From: Geosiphon pyriformis
Lineage: Eukaryota > Glomeromycota > Glomeromycetes > Archaeosporales > Geosiphonaceae
Direction: 5' to 3'
Length of the DNA: 64,000 bases
Assembly: GCA_016748015.1 (NCBI GenBank)
Contig: JAAOMT010000009.1
Location: forward strand, 514,459 to 578,458
Position 1 is the stretch's first letter; each line of letters starts with the position of its first letter. A program made the position numbers and the translations under genes. A model generated the notes under the pieces. That model searched no databases and was not told where the DNA came from. It saw nothing but the letters and a program-made list of their open reading frames with translations. Positions 1 through 11,130 of this stretch are shown here, piece by piece.

Positions 1-3000
1 TCTATGCTGATGCTTCTTTGTCAGTTCAGTTCTTCCAAGCTGGTAAAATCAATTCTATGATTGCCAAAGCTGTGAATGAATTTTTTTTTGTTGTTCTGGG
101 TGGCAACTTCAATGAAGATGGTTCTCATAAGTGTGCCAGTTTCAAAAAATGCCTTGATTTTGGTTTGGTTAACTTCTTTGGTAGAAGTTTTTTTGTTAAG
201 ACTCCTACTTGAGCCAACTCTTGTGGTGTGATTAAAACAATCAACTTTTTGTTCATTTTCTCAAACTTGGTTAATGCTGTAGTAGATCAGAATATGTGTG
301 GTGTTGAAGAATTCTTTAATACTAATCATTGGGCTGTTTCTGTGTCTGTGGGTTTGGATGGACTTTTGGATGTGTAGTTAACCTCTCTTTGCAAGTAAAC
401 AAATAGAGATCAGTAAAAGTTTGATTTCAAAGGTGCTGATGTCAACAAGTGAGAAAATTTTAAAAATGCCATGTCAGCCAATGCTGGGATGCTTTCTGAT
501 GAGTTTGATACTGCTGTCAAGCACTCAGACCTGGATGTCATGTGGGATGTTTTATGCAAAATAATGATGCTTTCGGTGAATAAGATATTTAGAAAAAAGT
601 GGTTCAAGAATTTTGACAGTGTGTTCACCAAAGTTTCTTTAAAGTTTCACAGGTTGAAACTTTTGGTTTTGAAAATTATCAAGGCCTTTCATGAGGAAAG
701 TGGTGTCAGTTTTATCTCTTTTATAAAGTGCTAGAACTCTTTGGATGGTATCAAAGTCTCAGTTGTTTAAGATCTTATAAACTCTAATTATGTTCATTCT
801 GTTCTCTCTGGCATTAGGAAGTCATATTGTGCATCCAAGCTTGCTGAATTCTTGGCAGCTAGGGAAGCAAACATTAGATCTGCTATAGATAGGAGGATGG
901 AAAGCTTCGAGACAAATAAGGATCATACTATCAGGAGTGTTTTGAAGCACTTTTTCTGCAAAGTGGTTCTGAACCATCTAGTTGTTAATGACAAACTTAT
1001 TTCGGAGCCTGGCTTGGTTAAATCTAAGGTGAACATTATTATGGAAGGATGAACTAGGAAGCATGGTGTGGTTGCTAATGTCTCTGATATTTGGTCTCAT
1101 CAATATCAGCCATTGGATTATGTTTTTGATAAGGTCTTTTCTGGTATAATGTATTCAGTTGAGTTTAGTAAGCTGCTTGATGTGGTTTCTATTTTGTCTG
1201 ATGACAAAACTGTTGGTCTTTTGGGTATCACAAATGAGCTTTGGAAACATTGTGACAAGTCAATTTTGGATATGCTTTTGGTACTTTTGAACTTAAGTCT
1301 TTCTTGCAAATCAGTGCCTGGATCTTGGAAGGAAACTTGGGTCTTGATGATTCCTAAACCATATAAATGGGAGGGTGTTCTTATGAATACCTGTCCTATT
1401 GCATTGATTGGGATGGCTCGTAAAATTTTTTTTAAGATACTCTTTAATAGAATTTCTTTGGCATGCAGCACTTTTAGTGCTCTTTGTGGGAACAATTTTT
1501 CAGTTTTAAAAAGCACAACAACTCAGTCTCTTATTTTTGCAGTTGGTTCAGTGGTTGAGAATATATTGGAAAAAAATTGGGAGTTCTGGCTGGTTTTGCA
1601 GGATATGTGGAAAGCATATGATTCAATTGGCTAGAAACATCTCAAGAAAAGTTTGATCAGGATCAAGATGTATGGTAGATTCATTCAGTTTTTCAGTGGT
1701 ATTTATAGGAATTGTACCAACAGAGTGATGACAGATTTTGGGTTGATGAATGATTATCATATACATAATGATTTGGACCAAGGGAAGGTCTTCTCTTTTC
1801 TTCTGTGACGTATATTTTATGATCCTCTGCTATGCAAAGTCAAGAAACAGAAAAACATGTGTGGTTATAGGTTAAGTTCTTATTTTATTTCAAAAAATGG
1901 TTGTGCTGAATCCAGGGCTGGGCTCTTTTCTTTTTTTGCTGCTGGCACTTTTGTTGATGATACAATTTAAGTTGGCTGTAATTAGGCTGCTACTTAATAT
2001 ATTCTTAATATTGCAAGTGAATTTTTTCAGATAAATAATATTTCTATCAATAATGACAAAATGGTGGCCATTCCCATTAATAGCAGAATCAGCATTCTTT
2101 CTCTTTTTATCAGTGGCTCACCAATCTTCATTGCCAAAAAGAGTGAATCTCATTGATATTTGGGTATTTTTCTATCAACTAAAAGTCTGTCAAAGCCTAG
2201 TTTGATGAAAGCAAATTCAGACATTCATTTTTTTTACCAATCTGGTCTTGAGAAAAGCTGTCTCAGATAAGCAGTTCTTATATTTGGTATCAGCAGTTCT
2301 TTATTCTATAGTTAGTTATAGAACACAGTTCAGCTTTGTTCCTATTAGTATGTGCAACAAGTGAGATGCTTTGATTTGTAAGGGCTTAAAGTTCAAAGCC
2401 AGTCTACCTCTCAATTTTTCTAGTAATACAATCCATTACCCTTCTTTTTATGGTTTGAAGTTTTTTGTTCAGGTTCAGTCTAAGAGCAAGGTGGTTTCTT
2501 TCATGAACTCTGGTAGCATCTTGGGTCGTTTGTTCTCTTACAGGTCCCAGAACTTGCAAGTTCTGTGCTGACATTTTGTTTATCCTTTGAATTCTCCTGT
2601 GCATATTCATGTCAGTGCCTCTGATAATTTTTTGGCAGGCATGGTGTGCATTTTTTTTGATTGCAATTTGTTCTTAGGTGGCTCTCTAACCAATCTCTTT
2701 CTGTTTCATGGTGGGATTCCTATGTCTGTTGTTCTGGACAAGTCACAGTTTTGTAGGTTTCTCTCTTCTTTCTAATGGTATGATATTGTTTTTATGGATC
2801 AACTTCATGATTGTCATGGTTTTGTTTTTGACTGGTACACTTTCAAGCATTAGAAAAGATTGGACCCCTGTGGCTCTGTTCCTAAATGGTTCAAGCTTTC
2901 TGTTGTGTTTCTAAATAGTGGAAGTCTATCTCCCACTTGTCCCTCAGTTTTGAATAGTGTCAGTTCTTTGAATATTCTTGAATTTTAGGATTTTGTTTCT

Positions 3001-4326
3001 GTTTGTAATTGTCTCTCACAAGTTGGTGCTGACAGTTTGTCAATATATACAGATGGGTCTCTTAGTAATCTGGGCTTAGTTGGCTATAGAACTGGTGTTG
3101 TTGCCTTTTTCGAGAATGTTGATTTGGGTTTGGGTGTTAGTGTGTCAGGTTTGATGTCATCTACTTTGGTGGAGTTGCAGACTATAGCACTGGCTCTGGA
3201 GTGTGTCTTCTTTTTGTGCTCTGTTAATTTGTTTTCAGATAGTCAATCTGCTTTGAATGCTTGTAAGTCAAAATTGGGTCTGGCATATTCCGACTTTTGT
3301 AATTAGTATTGGGTCGAATGTTGTCATATTACCAATGTTATTCGCAGTAAGAATTTGAAAATCAGCTGGCATAAGGTTAAAGGCCACTCTGGTGTTTCAG
3401 GAAATGAGTGCACTGACACAATTGCTGGTGATGCTTTTCTCTATAATTGGTATCTTTCTTCTCGTTTGGGTAAATACTTCATAATGGTTAATGGTAGTGT
3501 GGTTTTTGGCAATTCCAGATATTTTGTCTATGATATTTATTGTTCAGTTTGTCATACATGCTGGGAGGTTGGTTCTGGTTCCAGATTTTTGGCAAGTGGT
3601 TTGCATTCTAAGGTTGACTGGCACCATTTTTTTTTGGTATGACACCCTGACTTGCATATGGCTGCTGGTTTTACCAGCAGACTTTCGGCTAATACACACA
3701 CTTATTTTATGAAGACTTTGCACTACCAGTTGCCAATTGCCATTTGGAAGTGCTTTTATAATAGATCATATTCTAGTGTGTTATGTTTATATTATGGTGA
3801 TGTGGAAGCTTTGGATTATGTGTTCTCTTGTAAAATTAATGATTCCATTCAGAGTCAGTTGTTGGAATTTCATGTAAACTCTTGGAAAGTGGTTTTTGGT
3901 TTTTTCTATTCATCTTCAGGCATACTAAAACTATTGTCTTCATGTGTTTTTAACTCCTCTTTGTCCATGACACTCTATAAAGGTTTTGTTTTTAATGATT
4001 GGTTTTGCGAAGTGGTCACTATTTTTTATGATCCCAAGGTTGCTGGTTTGGAAATTGTCAAATTTGTGTGCTCTCTTAATCTTGCTTTTAGAAGTGATGT
4101 CTGATCAGTTTATGCTAAACATTGTGTTTACATGGAGAAAAATAGATTGATTCTCTTTGATGGTTTGATTCTCATCTTAGTTGCTGGTTTGGCTTCAGGG
4201 TTGTCAGCTGGGGTAGTCAAATTGCTTGGCATTGCCAATGCTTTTGGTGTTTGTTTTGGCTTTTGCAAATCTTGTTTATTTTTTTTAGGCATAAGTGACT
4301 CAATTTTGGTTCACATAACTGCATAG
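1..4326 (+). pseudogene. L1 ORF2: endonuclease-RT-RNase H-zinc finger, decayed
   Basis: LINE ORF2 protein, which in an active element nicks the target and copies its own RNA there. Seen in order: end of the exonuclease/endonuclease fold with GGNFNEDGSHKCASFKKC (about 110-160); linker (471-1050); RT with the conserved WVLMIPKPYKW and LVLQDMWKAYDS segments (1068-1634) and the catalytic FVDD box near 1950; RNase H starting with SIYTDGS (3037) and a KVKGHSGVSGN segment (about 3375); C-terminal finger region (about 3775-3835) in which the second Cys and the His have become Tyr. Stops include TGG to TGA (about 1050) and TGG to TAG (after 1630). An extra T in a T-run at about 2228-2235 shifts the frame. 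Non-functional. Confidence 0.9.
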
Positions 4327-4341
4327 TATTGTTCTGATTAG
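1..4341 (+). mobile_element. LINE copy L1 (5' end outside window)
   Basis: Non-LTR retrotransposon on the + strand. The window opens inside the endonuclease domain of ORF2; coding remains run to the stop at 4326, followed by the first bases of the 3' UTR. At 4342 it is cut by Gypsy-1, and its last ~117 bp reappear at 14236-14352. Every domain aligns by eye with the nearly complete copy L4 (41116-47875). Its decay is mostly point stops. Confidence 0.9.
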
Positions 4342-4953
4342 TGTTACCAGAGGTTTTTTGGTCTCTTTTCTTGAATGTTGTTGATGTTGATTTGCTGTGA
4401 ATTCACGTTTTTAGGAAGTAATTGGACCTCCAGTAACTGAATTTATCTTCAAATTATTTCCTATAATTTGAACTGCTGGGCTTATAAGTGGAATGGCCAA
4501 TTCCTTGCCAGTTACTTTATGTAGTTACATTGTAGTAAATGTTAACTCTTTCTCAGGAATTGCTCATCTGGAAGCTCACTAAAAAATGTGTAGTTATTTT
4601 GCTGTGAAAGTCAACTCTTCTACAGAAATTTCGTCTGTAGGCTACCCTAATGATTATGATAAGAAAAATAAAAAAATAAAAAAAATGTAAAAGAAATGGA
4701 ATTTATCAAGGGAAACGTTTTTTATCCAGGCCTGGAATCATTAACAGATTATTGAAATTAGTAGCTAATCAATTTCAAAACGTTAGTTGTGTTGAGGAAA
4801 TTTCAAGTGTAATAATTTAAGGATTTAGTTTTCGAATATTTAATTTTTATTTGAATGTGCAAAAAGTGATTTGTTTTCAATTAAGATATCTAAAGTAAAA
4901 TACTATAGTAAGATATTATGAAAAGATACATTTTCTTGAAAAGAGAAGCTCTT

Positions 4954-4961
4954 CTTTTATA
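4954..4961 (-). promoter_or_regulatory. TATA box of the Gypsy-1 LTR
   Basis: TATAAAAG on the minus strand. It is conserved at the same place in the 5' LTR (13876-13883) and in the solo LTR (17209-17216, + strand), downstream of the U3 repeats, as expected for the LTR core promoter. Function is inferred from position and conservation. Confidence 0.6.
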
Positions 4962-5032
4962 CAACCTGTTGTAGTACTAGTCTTTGAACTTGCATTTTTC
5001 TCTTTGCTACAATTTGGGTGAACTAAAGATAC

Positions 5033-5110
5033 ATTTCGGTGAATTTACAAGTTATTTCACTGAACTATTGATTATTTCAGCGAATTTTCATTAATTTCGG
5101 CGAATTTTGA
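5033..5110 (-). repeat. U3 short tandem repeats, TTCGGCGAA type
   Basis: Five imperfect units of about 15-20 bp built round TTCGGCGAA or variants (TTCGGTGAA, TTCACTGAA, TTCAGCGAA). The same array is at 13953-14032 and in the solo LTR at 17065-17162. The core is almost palindromic and lies in U3, so it is probably an enhancer-like binding site array (inference). Confidence 0.7.
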
Positions 5111-5293
5111 CTATGTTAAAAGGTTCAGAGTATTGTGTAATTTGATTATCTTAATTTCTAGAGTACAAATCGGATTATTGATTGAGTAATGATATTTAAT
5201 AATTTGATTAAATAATAAGTGATAATCGAATTAATAATAATGTATGCTAATTAATAATAGGAATTATAAGGGTAATTTCATGCTAATTAATAG

Positions 5294-5959
5294 CTAAAAT
5301 TTTACTGGTAACATAATTTCCTCCTCAAAACTGAGCTCCATTGAAGTCCAAGCACTATCTGTGATGTTAAGATAGTGGTCCAAGATAATTGAAGTGATTT
5401 GGTCTGAAAATTGTTGAAATTTCAGTTCTGTAAGCTTTCCAATGTATTGAATTTTTATTGGTTGCAGTATTGGATTTTGTAAAACGTTTTCACAAGTGTT
5501 GAATAAATCATAGAGTCTAAAAGCTGCTCTAAGTTTGTAGCAAGTGTTTGTTGATCCAGCTGCTGTCTTAAATTCATTGTGAATTTGTTTTTGTATAGTC
5601 TTAGAAGTAATGTTGGTTGCTTCAAGTTCCAGTTTTTGTTCATAAAGTGTTTTTCCAATATAAAAATATCTATATATAAGGGTATGTTCCTTGTTCTGTT
5701 CATTGAGAAATAGTAATAGTTTTTGTTGAATTGTGGCATTTGGTAGAATGTTAATAGGGGTGAATAAAAGATTTTTTTTCAGTGCTTGCTTCAAAAGTTC
5801 TGGTAACCTATTTTCAGAGTGACCTCTTGTTTTTCTTTTATAGAGGTGGTAGTTCTGAGAATTATTTACTACTGGGGCTGTGGTTTCTTTTTGAATATAA
5901 TTAATTTGACTTCCATTAATTGTTATGGATAAGTCAGGAAGTGTTTTCAAGACTAACAT
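5294..5959 (-). CDS. Gypsy-1 accessory ORF3 (221 aa, unknown function)
   Basis: Separate open frame downstream of integrase, after a 200-bp spacer (5960-6159). It begins with ATG at 5959 and is uninterrupted. Its end crosses the polypurine tract, and its last six codons (MLPVKF) lie inside the 3' LTR, so the PPT is coding here (LSFEEEIM). It is rich in Leu, Lys, Gln and Asn, with no signal peptide, membrane span or zinc motif that I can see, so an envelope role is unlikely. Diverged versions sit at the same place in G2 (21400-22140), G3 (27060-27760) and G4 (34130-34811). A shared block reads roughly FN-x3-IQQ-x-E-x-FI followed by IY-x-L-x-IF in G3. The layout loosely recalls short hypothetical proteins abundant in Glomeromycotina (from memory, weak). 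I do not recognise a function. Confidence 0.7.
   Translation of the reverse strand: MLVLKTLPDLSITINGSQINYIQKETTAPVVNNSQNYHLYKRKTRGHSENRLPELLKQALKKNLLFTPINILPNATIQQKLLLFLNEQNKEHTLIYRYFYIGKTLYEQKLELEATNITSKTIQKQIHNEFKTAAGSTNTCYKLRAAFRLYDLFNTCENVLQNPILQPIKIQYIGKLTELKFQQFSDQITSIILDHYLNITDSAWTSMELSFEEEIMLPVKF
5314..5328 (-). other. Polypurine tract of Gypsy-1
   Basis: On the minus strand a GAGGAGGAAAT purine run directly abuts the 3' LTR, the normal site for plus-strand priming. The corresponding run is next to LTR D (27051-27078, AAAAAGGAAGAAATAA) and LTR E (34793-34811, + strand). Confidence 0.75.
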
Positions 5960-6159
5960 TAATTTTTGGGATATTTGTTGAATATTTCGGGAAATAATTA
6001 TGATAAAATTGACTAATTAATGAAAAAAAGAGAATAAAAAAAATTATTTTTTGGATATAAGATTTTATTTGTTTTTGGGTTTGTGTGTTTTTGTAATTAT
6101 TTGCTATTTTTTTTTTTGTGTATTTATAAAAAAAAAGATTATTGTAAAATTATATTGAA

Positions 6160-7723
6160 TTAAGTGTTCAAGTTTGGTTGTTGTTCTATTATGACTATTG
6201 GTTCTAAATTTCGGGAAATATCTTCAGGATTAATTAAAAAGGAATATATACTAATTTGTGGAATTAATGGTTCAGGTATGTTTCTGGAATAATAGTGTTT
6301 TAATCTATCTCCATGTGCAACTTTTGCTAATACTTTGTCATCAAGTCTTAACTTATATGATCCATTGTCTAGAATTTCATGAATATAAAATGGTCTATCC
6401 TATTTGTTTTCAAATTTTCTACTCCATTGTTTTTTAGTCTTAGTTTTGTGTAAGAGAACTTTATTTCCAACTTTAAATTTGTTGGTAATGAGTGGTAATT
6501 TGTTGTTATGTTTTTCTTTTTGTTGGACTTGGAAATGTTCAATATGAGTTGCTGCTATTCTTCTTTTTCCTTCTAGTGTACTAAAAAGAGTGTAGGCCCT
6601 TCTTTGGAGTGTTTCTTGAAAGTTTTCTTCATTAATTGGTTGCACAGGATATGTTTCCACTGTGAAATTGATTGGTAATATTGCTGTCCTTCCATAAGTT
6701 AAGTTAAATGATGTGTGTTTTGTAGTATCTTGTTTTAGTGTTCTGTATGCTAATAACACTAATAGAATAAAAATATCTCATTCCTGCTCAAAATTTGTTG
6801 AGATTTTGGCTAAAGATTCACACAATGTTCTGTTGAAACGTTTTATAAGTTCATTTGTTTGAGGGTAATAAGGTGATGATAGAGGTCTTTTGACATTGAA
6901 TTGTTCACAAATTTTTTGTATTAGGTTGTTCACAAAATGTGTTTTTTGATCAGATAAAAGTTCAATTGGGCATTTATGTTTACAGATAATGTCTTTATAG
7001 ATGAAATTTGCTACTGATTTTGCATCTGCTTTTTGGATGGCTCTAGCTTTAAGCCATTTGGTGAGATAATCTACTGCAACTGCAATATAACGATTTTCTT
7101 GGGTTGTGATAGGTAATGGTTTGACTAAATCAATTTCAACTTTGTCAAAAGGTTGTCCAACTTTGATTGGATTTAAAGGTTCTATGGGGCAAGTTCCTTC
7201 TCTTCTTTGACAACTATTACAGGATTCTACATATTGTCAAATGTCTTTTTGCATGTGAGACCAAAAATAATGTTCAAGAGTTCTTTGAATTGTTCCATCT
7301 CTTCCCAAATGTGCTGAAGAAGAATCTGTGTACATGTTGTATAGAATTGTTTCTTTTTCATTTTCCTGTACTAATCTGAGTAATTGGTTTGAGTTTTTAT
7401 GATTTTTGTAATAGATTTTGTTGTGGTGTATAAAATATTGTTTGGACTGGTGTTGTAATTGATGTTTTTCACTTGGAGACCAATCTTCTGACATAGTGAG
7501 AGTCTCCAAATAGTTTTTAAGGTTGTTGTAATTTCTGGAATTCATTGTTGTTTTGTTGTTTTGCTGGTAGTAGTATGTTGTAGTGATTGTTGGTGGTGTT
7601 AATTTTGTCTCATTCTTGAGAGGCTATCAACATTGATGTGTAGTTTTCTTGGTTTGTGGTATATAATGTATCTGTAGTCTGCTAAGAAATTATTCCATTA
7701 AGACTGTTTGGTACTTTGTTCAG
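6160..7723 (-). pseudogene. Gypsy-1 integrase, decayed
   Basis: C-terminal part of pol, in a different frame from RT because of a 10-base T-run (7724-7733). It shows an N-terminal zinc region ending CNSCQRR (about 7220), the first catalytic block EIDLV, the second LLSDQKTHFVN (about 6930), and the third as NELIKRFNRTL, where the expected catalytic Glu before RFN is Lys. The C-terminal module has WSRKFENK-stop-DRPF, i.e. a GPY/F-like end with its Trp codon changed to TAG. It ends at TAA 6160-6162. Inactive as it stands. Confidence 0.88.
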
Positions 7724-7733
7724 TTTTTTTTTT

Positions 7734-9374
7734 ATTGAGTTATTTGAGACTAATATTGTCTGTTATGATGTCAAATTTTTTTCTATTCTTCAGATATTGT
7801 TGAAAATGTTTAAGAGCCCAAATGACTGCAGCCGCTTCTAATTCAGTTGAGCCATATTTGAATTCTGTTGGCTTGAGTGTTTTGCTGACATAGGCAATGA
7901 CTTGTTCTTGGCCATTTTCATCTAATTGTGATAAGATGGCACCAAAAGCTATGTGTAAAACATCAGTAGCTAGTTGGAATCATTTATTGAAGTCTGAGTA
8001 AGCAAGAACTGGGGCTGTTGTCAATCTTGTTTTGAGGGTTTCAAAAGCCTTTTGTTGTTCTTCCGTCCATTTGTATGGCACATTTTTGTTGGTAAGATAA
8101 TTAAGTGGTTTGGCAATTTCTGAGAATCCCTTTATAAATTTCTGATAGTAAGAGACTAATCCTACAAATTCTCTTAGTTCTGTGGTATTTTTGGGAGTTT
8201 GAAAGTTTTTGACAGCACTAATTGTTCCAGGGTTTGGTTTGACTCCATCTTTGCTAACTATATGTCCAAGAAAGATTAAGCTTGTTTTTTTAAAGTAATA
8301 TTTCTCAATGTTCAACTTTAATCCTGTTTTTTGTAATCATTGAAAAACTTCTTGCAGGTGAATAAGATGGGCTTCAAAGCTTGGTGAGTACACATCAGTG
8401 TTATCAAAGTAAACAACTACTGATTGCCATAAGAGTCTTTCATATACAACATCCATGAGTTATTGGAATGTTGCTGGTGCATTGCAGAGTCCAAAAAGCA
8501 TAACATTGAACTCATAATTTTCTCCTTGAGTGGTGAATGCTGTTTTGGGCCTATCTTTTGGGTTCATTTCGACTTGCCAGTATCCACTTTCCAAGTCTAA
8601 AGTTGAGAAGAACTTGGCTTTTCCTAGAGCATCTAGCATGTTATCAATTCTTGGAAGAGGATAGACATCTCCAATTGTAACACTATTCAGTTGTCTATAA
8701 TCAACACAGAATCTGATTTTTCCATTTTTTTTTTTAACTAGAACTACTGGTAAGGCCCATGGACTTCTTAATGGTTGAATCAATTCGTTATTGAGTATTC
8801 TTTGGACCTCTTCTCTAATAAATTGGTGGCTAGCAGATAAAACTTAATAGGCTTGTTGTTGTTTTGGTGGAGCATCTCCTGTATAGATTTGGTGTTGAAC
8901 AATATCCGTTTTTCCAAGGTCATTGTTGTTTTTTGCAAATATATCTGCAAATTCAGCTATTAATTGTTTCAATTGTCTTTGTTGTTGGAGTTCCAAGAGA
9001 CCCATGTTGATTCGAATGAGTTTTTCTTCCAAAAGGTGGTAGTTTTTAGTGGTAGAAATGATGTTTGGATTTAGAAGTAGTGTATGTCTTATAATTTCGA
9101 TAAAATTAGAGACAATTTGAGAGTTTTCATCTTGAAAAATGTTACTGTGTATGATTCCAATCTCTAGTTTGTTCAATAAGACAATGAAGTAATTATTGGG
9201 ATTATAAAATATAACTCAAAATTTTTTCATTCCTTTGGGAATATAAACGTTTGGGATTGAGATTTTATGTTTCAAACAGATTTGTTTATTGGATTCAAAG
9301 ATTTGTTGGGTAGTGGTGAGTTTTGAGCAAGTGTAAATTTCGTGATGTTCACCAAAAGGTGAAATGGTAATTGG
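7734..9374 (-). pseudogene. Gypsy-1 reverse transcriptase-RNase H, decayed
   Basis: Copies element RNA into DNA. The connector from dUTPase (9180-9374) is followed by a segment with HQIYTGDAPPKQQQAY (about 8850-8900), RT fingers/palm with ALPVVLVKKKNGKIRFCVDY (about 8690-8760), LDLESGYWQV (about 8570-8600) and MLFGLCNAPATFQ (about 8460-8500). The active-site box is YFDN (8400-8411) in place of YxDD. RNase H and connection follow, with FLGHIVSKDGVKPNP and LREFVGLVSYYQKF. Stops are point changes, for example Trp to TGA after ATFQ and a TAG before VLSASHQF. Confidence 0.9.
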
Positions 9375-10620
9375 TTAGGAAAGTTGAAGAATCTGGTGAG
9401 ATTCATTTTGTGCATTGAGAGCTATGTTTACTGGCACTGTAAATCGTCCAGTTGAACCAAAACTTTGCATTCCTCTTTCATTTTTTCCCAATTGTTCTCT
9501 GTTATTAACTGATTGTAAACCTGAAATGTTGATTAAGAGTAGGTAAATTGCTTGGGCAATTTTTTCAGCATGTTCAATCTTGAATGGTTTGTCTGTTTCA
9601 TTCTGCAACATGATAGTAATGTCTTCAGTATATTCTGTATCTATAATTCCTCTTCTGACATTGATTTCTTTGCTTGCCAATGATGATCTGGATGCAATTT
9701 GAACCATTGCTCCAGGTAGAATTTCAAAAGCAATTTTGAGATTGATTTTTGTCAAAAATTTTGGTTGGAGAATCAAAGTGTCTTTGTTAGGATATCTTAG
9801 GTCATATCTTGCATCAATTTCGTGGGCTTTTTCTGGTTTTATTTCTTTTCCATTGTTGTTAAAATATTTGAGTTGTATAGCAGACTGGTTTTTCATAAGA
9901 TAGATTGGTGTGGTTGCAATTTTTTCTTTTGTTTCTGGTTTCCCAAATTCAATTTCTTCCTGGTTATTTTCACTAGGCAGGGAAATATTAAGAGCATAGC
10001 ATTCTGGACACCATTTGTCATCACAAGACATGATGTATTTTTTACACAATTGAATGTTCATTTGCTCTAATTGTTGAATTTGAGCTTCTTGGGTTGGGTA
10101 TGTGTGGCTTGCAATTTGGTAGTAGGTTTCTACTTTATCTTCATAATCAAATCCAGCTAATTCTATAGTATACTCAATGTATTTAGCTTCTTTTATTTGG
10201 CAGACATCTTCTTGTGTGGCTCCATTAATTAATGCCATTGCTAAGTCAAAAATCATTTTAGCATCATGAGAATAGTGGTAGAGTTTATTGAGAGCACTAT
10301 TGTATACTGCATCAAATAGTGTTCCTCTTCTAACTTTTTCCGAGATTGATAGAGCATATTGACAGGTCTGATTGCATACTTTTTCTCTTATTGCAACATC
10401 AATCCAGTTGCATTCTTCTGGTAATATATTTCCACATGTAAAACAAGGTGTTTTGTCCCATTTCCCACTTCTTTTTGGAGATCCAAATCGTTCTCTATGG
10501 CATGCTTTGCAAAAGTAATAGGTACAAGTTTCATATTCCTTTTCTGGAGAAATACATGCTCCCATTGATGAAAGTTTTTTGTTGCAATCTTTGCATTTGA
10601 GTGGAATATAGAGTGGTTGT
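9375..10620 (-). CDS. Gypsy-1 Cys-rich domain fused to dUTPase (part of gag-pol)
   Basis: Uninterrupted segment of at least 396 codons in the polyprotein frame, between protease and RT. The N-terminal part has paired cysteines: CKDC just upstream of the Met at 10565, then CKAC, FGSPKRSGKWD, CFTC and CNQTC, and later CDDKWCPEC (about residues 181-189, counted from that Met), so it probably binds zinc. The C-terminal part has all five dUTPase motifs: DARYDLR (251-257), SRSSL (292-296), GIIDTEY (306-312), AEKIAQ (333-338) and RGMQSFGSTGR (364-374). The enzyme family hydrolyses dUTP to dUMP plus PPi and would keep uracil out of the cDNA. Motif residues look competent. G3 carries the same block (30608-32290), decayed. 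There is no own start or promoter, so it is read as polyprotein. Confidence 0.9.
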
Positions 10621-11130
10621 TTTTATGGTTCTGGTATAGAATATCTAACTTTTTTCTATCCTCTTGATTCTTCAAAAATCTCCTGTTTTGTTTCTTCAGC
10701 TCAATTGGATGTTGATCCAAGAGCCATGTAGGTTTCAGTAAGTGGCATTTCTTTCTTCTCTTCAAATTCAAATACTGGGGCTTTTTCTGATCATTTGTTA
10801 AAAGTACTACAAGTAGCAGGTACTATGGTGTATTGTTCTTGGTATAAGATTTTTAATTCTTGAGTTGCCCAGTCCAAGTTTGCATGAACTTTAAAAAGCC
10901 AATCATTTCCGACCAGAGCTTGGTATTGGGGTGCATCCATGACTAGAACTTTGACTGAAATGGTAATTCCATCAATGGTAAATGAGAAATTGTCAATTTT
11001 TCTTACTGGTGTCTTTTTCATACCATCTGCTGTAACAATTACAGTTTGGGCTGGTCTGTCAACAGTTCTTTGAAGTTGTTGTATTAACTGGTAAGTGATA
11101 ATACTTCTAGCTAATCCACTATCTAGAATT
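10621..11130 (-). pseudogene. Gypsy-1 aspartic protease, decayed
   Basis: Retropepsin-type domain between gag and the Cys-rich/dUTPase block. The active-site loop is LILDSGLARSIIT (about 11095-11130) and the body continues through VLVMDAPQYQALVGNDWLF (about 10890-10950), the strand typical of retrotransposon proteases. A stop precedes the active-site strand and others follow at about 10790 and 10625. The same domain in G3 (32654-33110) aligns closely (VLVMEATQYQALVENDWL). Confidence 0.85.

Larger units (their letters stand above)
4342..5313 (-). repeat. Gypsy-1 3' LTR
   Basis: Bounded by TGTTACCA and TGGTAACA. Near-identical along its length to 13265-14235, with mostly single-base transitions between the two. 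The U3 end (right side on this strand) is entered by the accessory ORF at 5294-5959. Confidence 0.95.

Noticed and set aside
5294-5959. ORF3 of Gypsy-1 as an envelope gene.
   Set aside because: No signal peptide, transmembrane segment or glycosylation-rich surface domain is visible.
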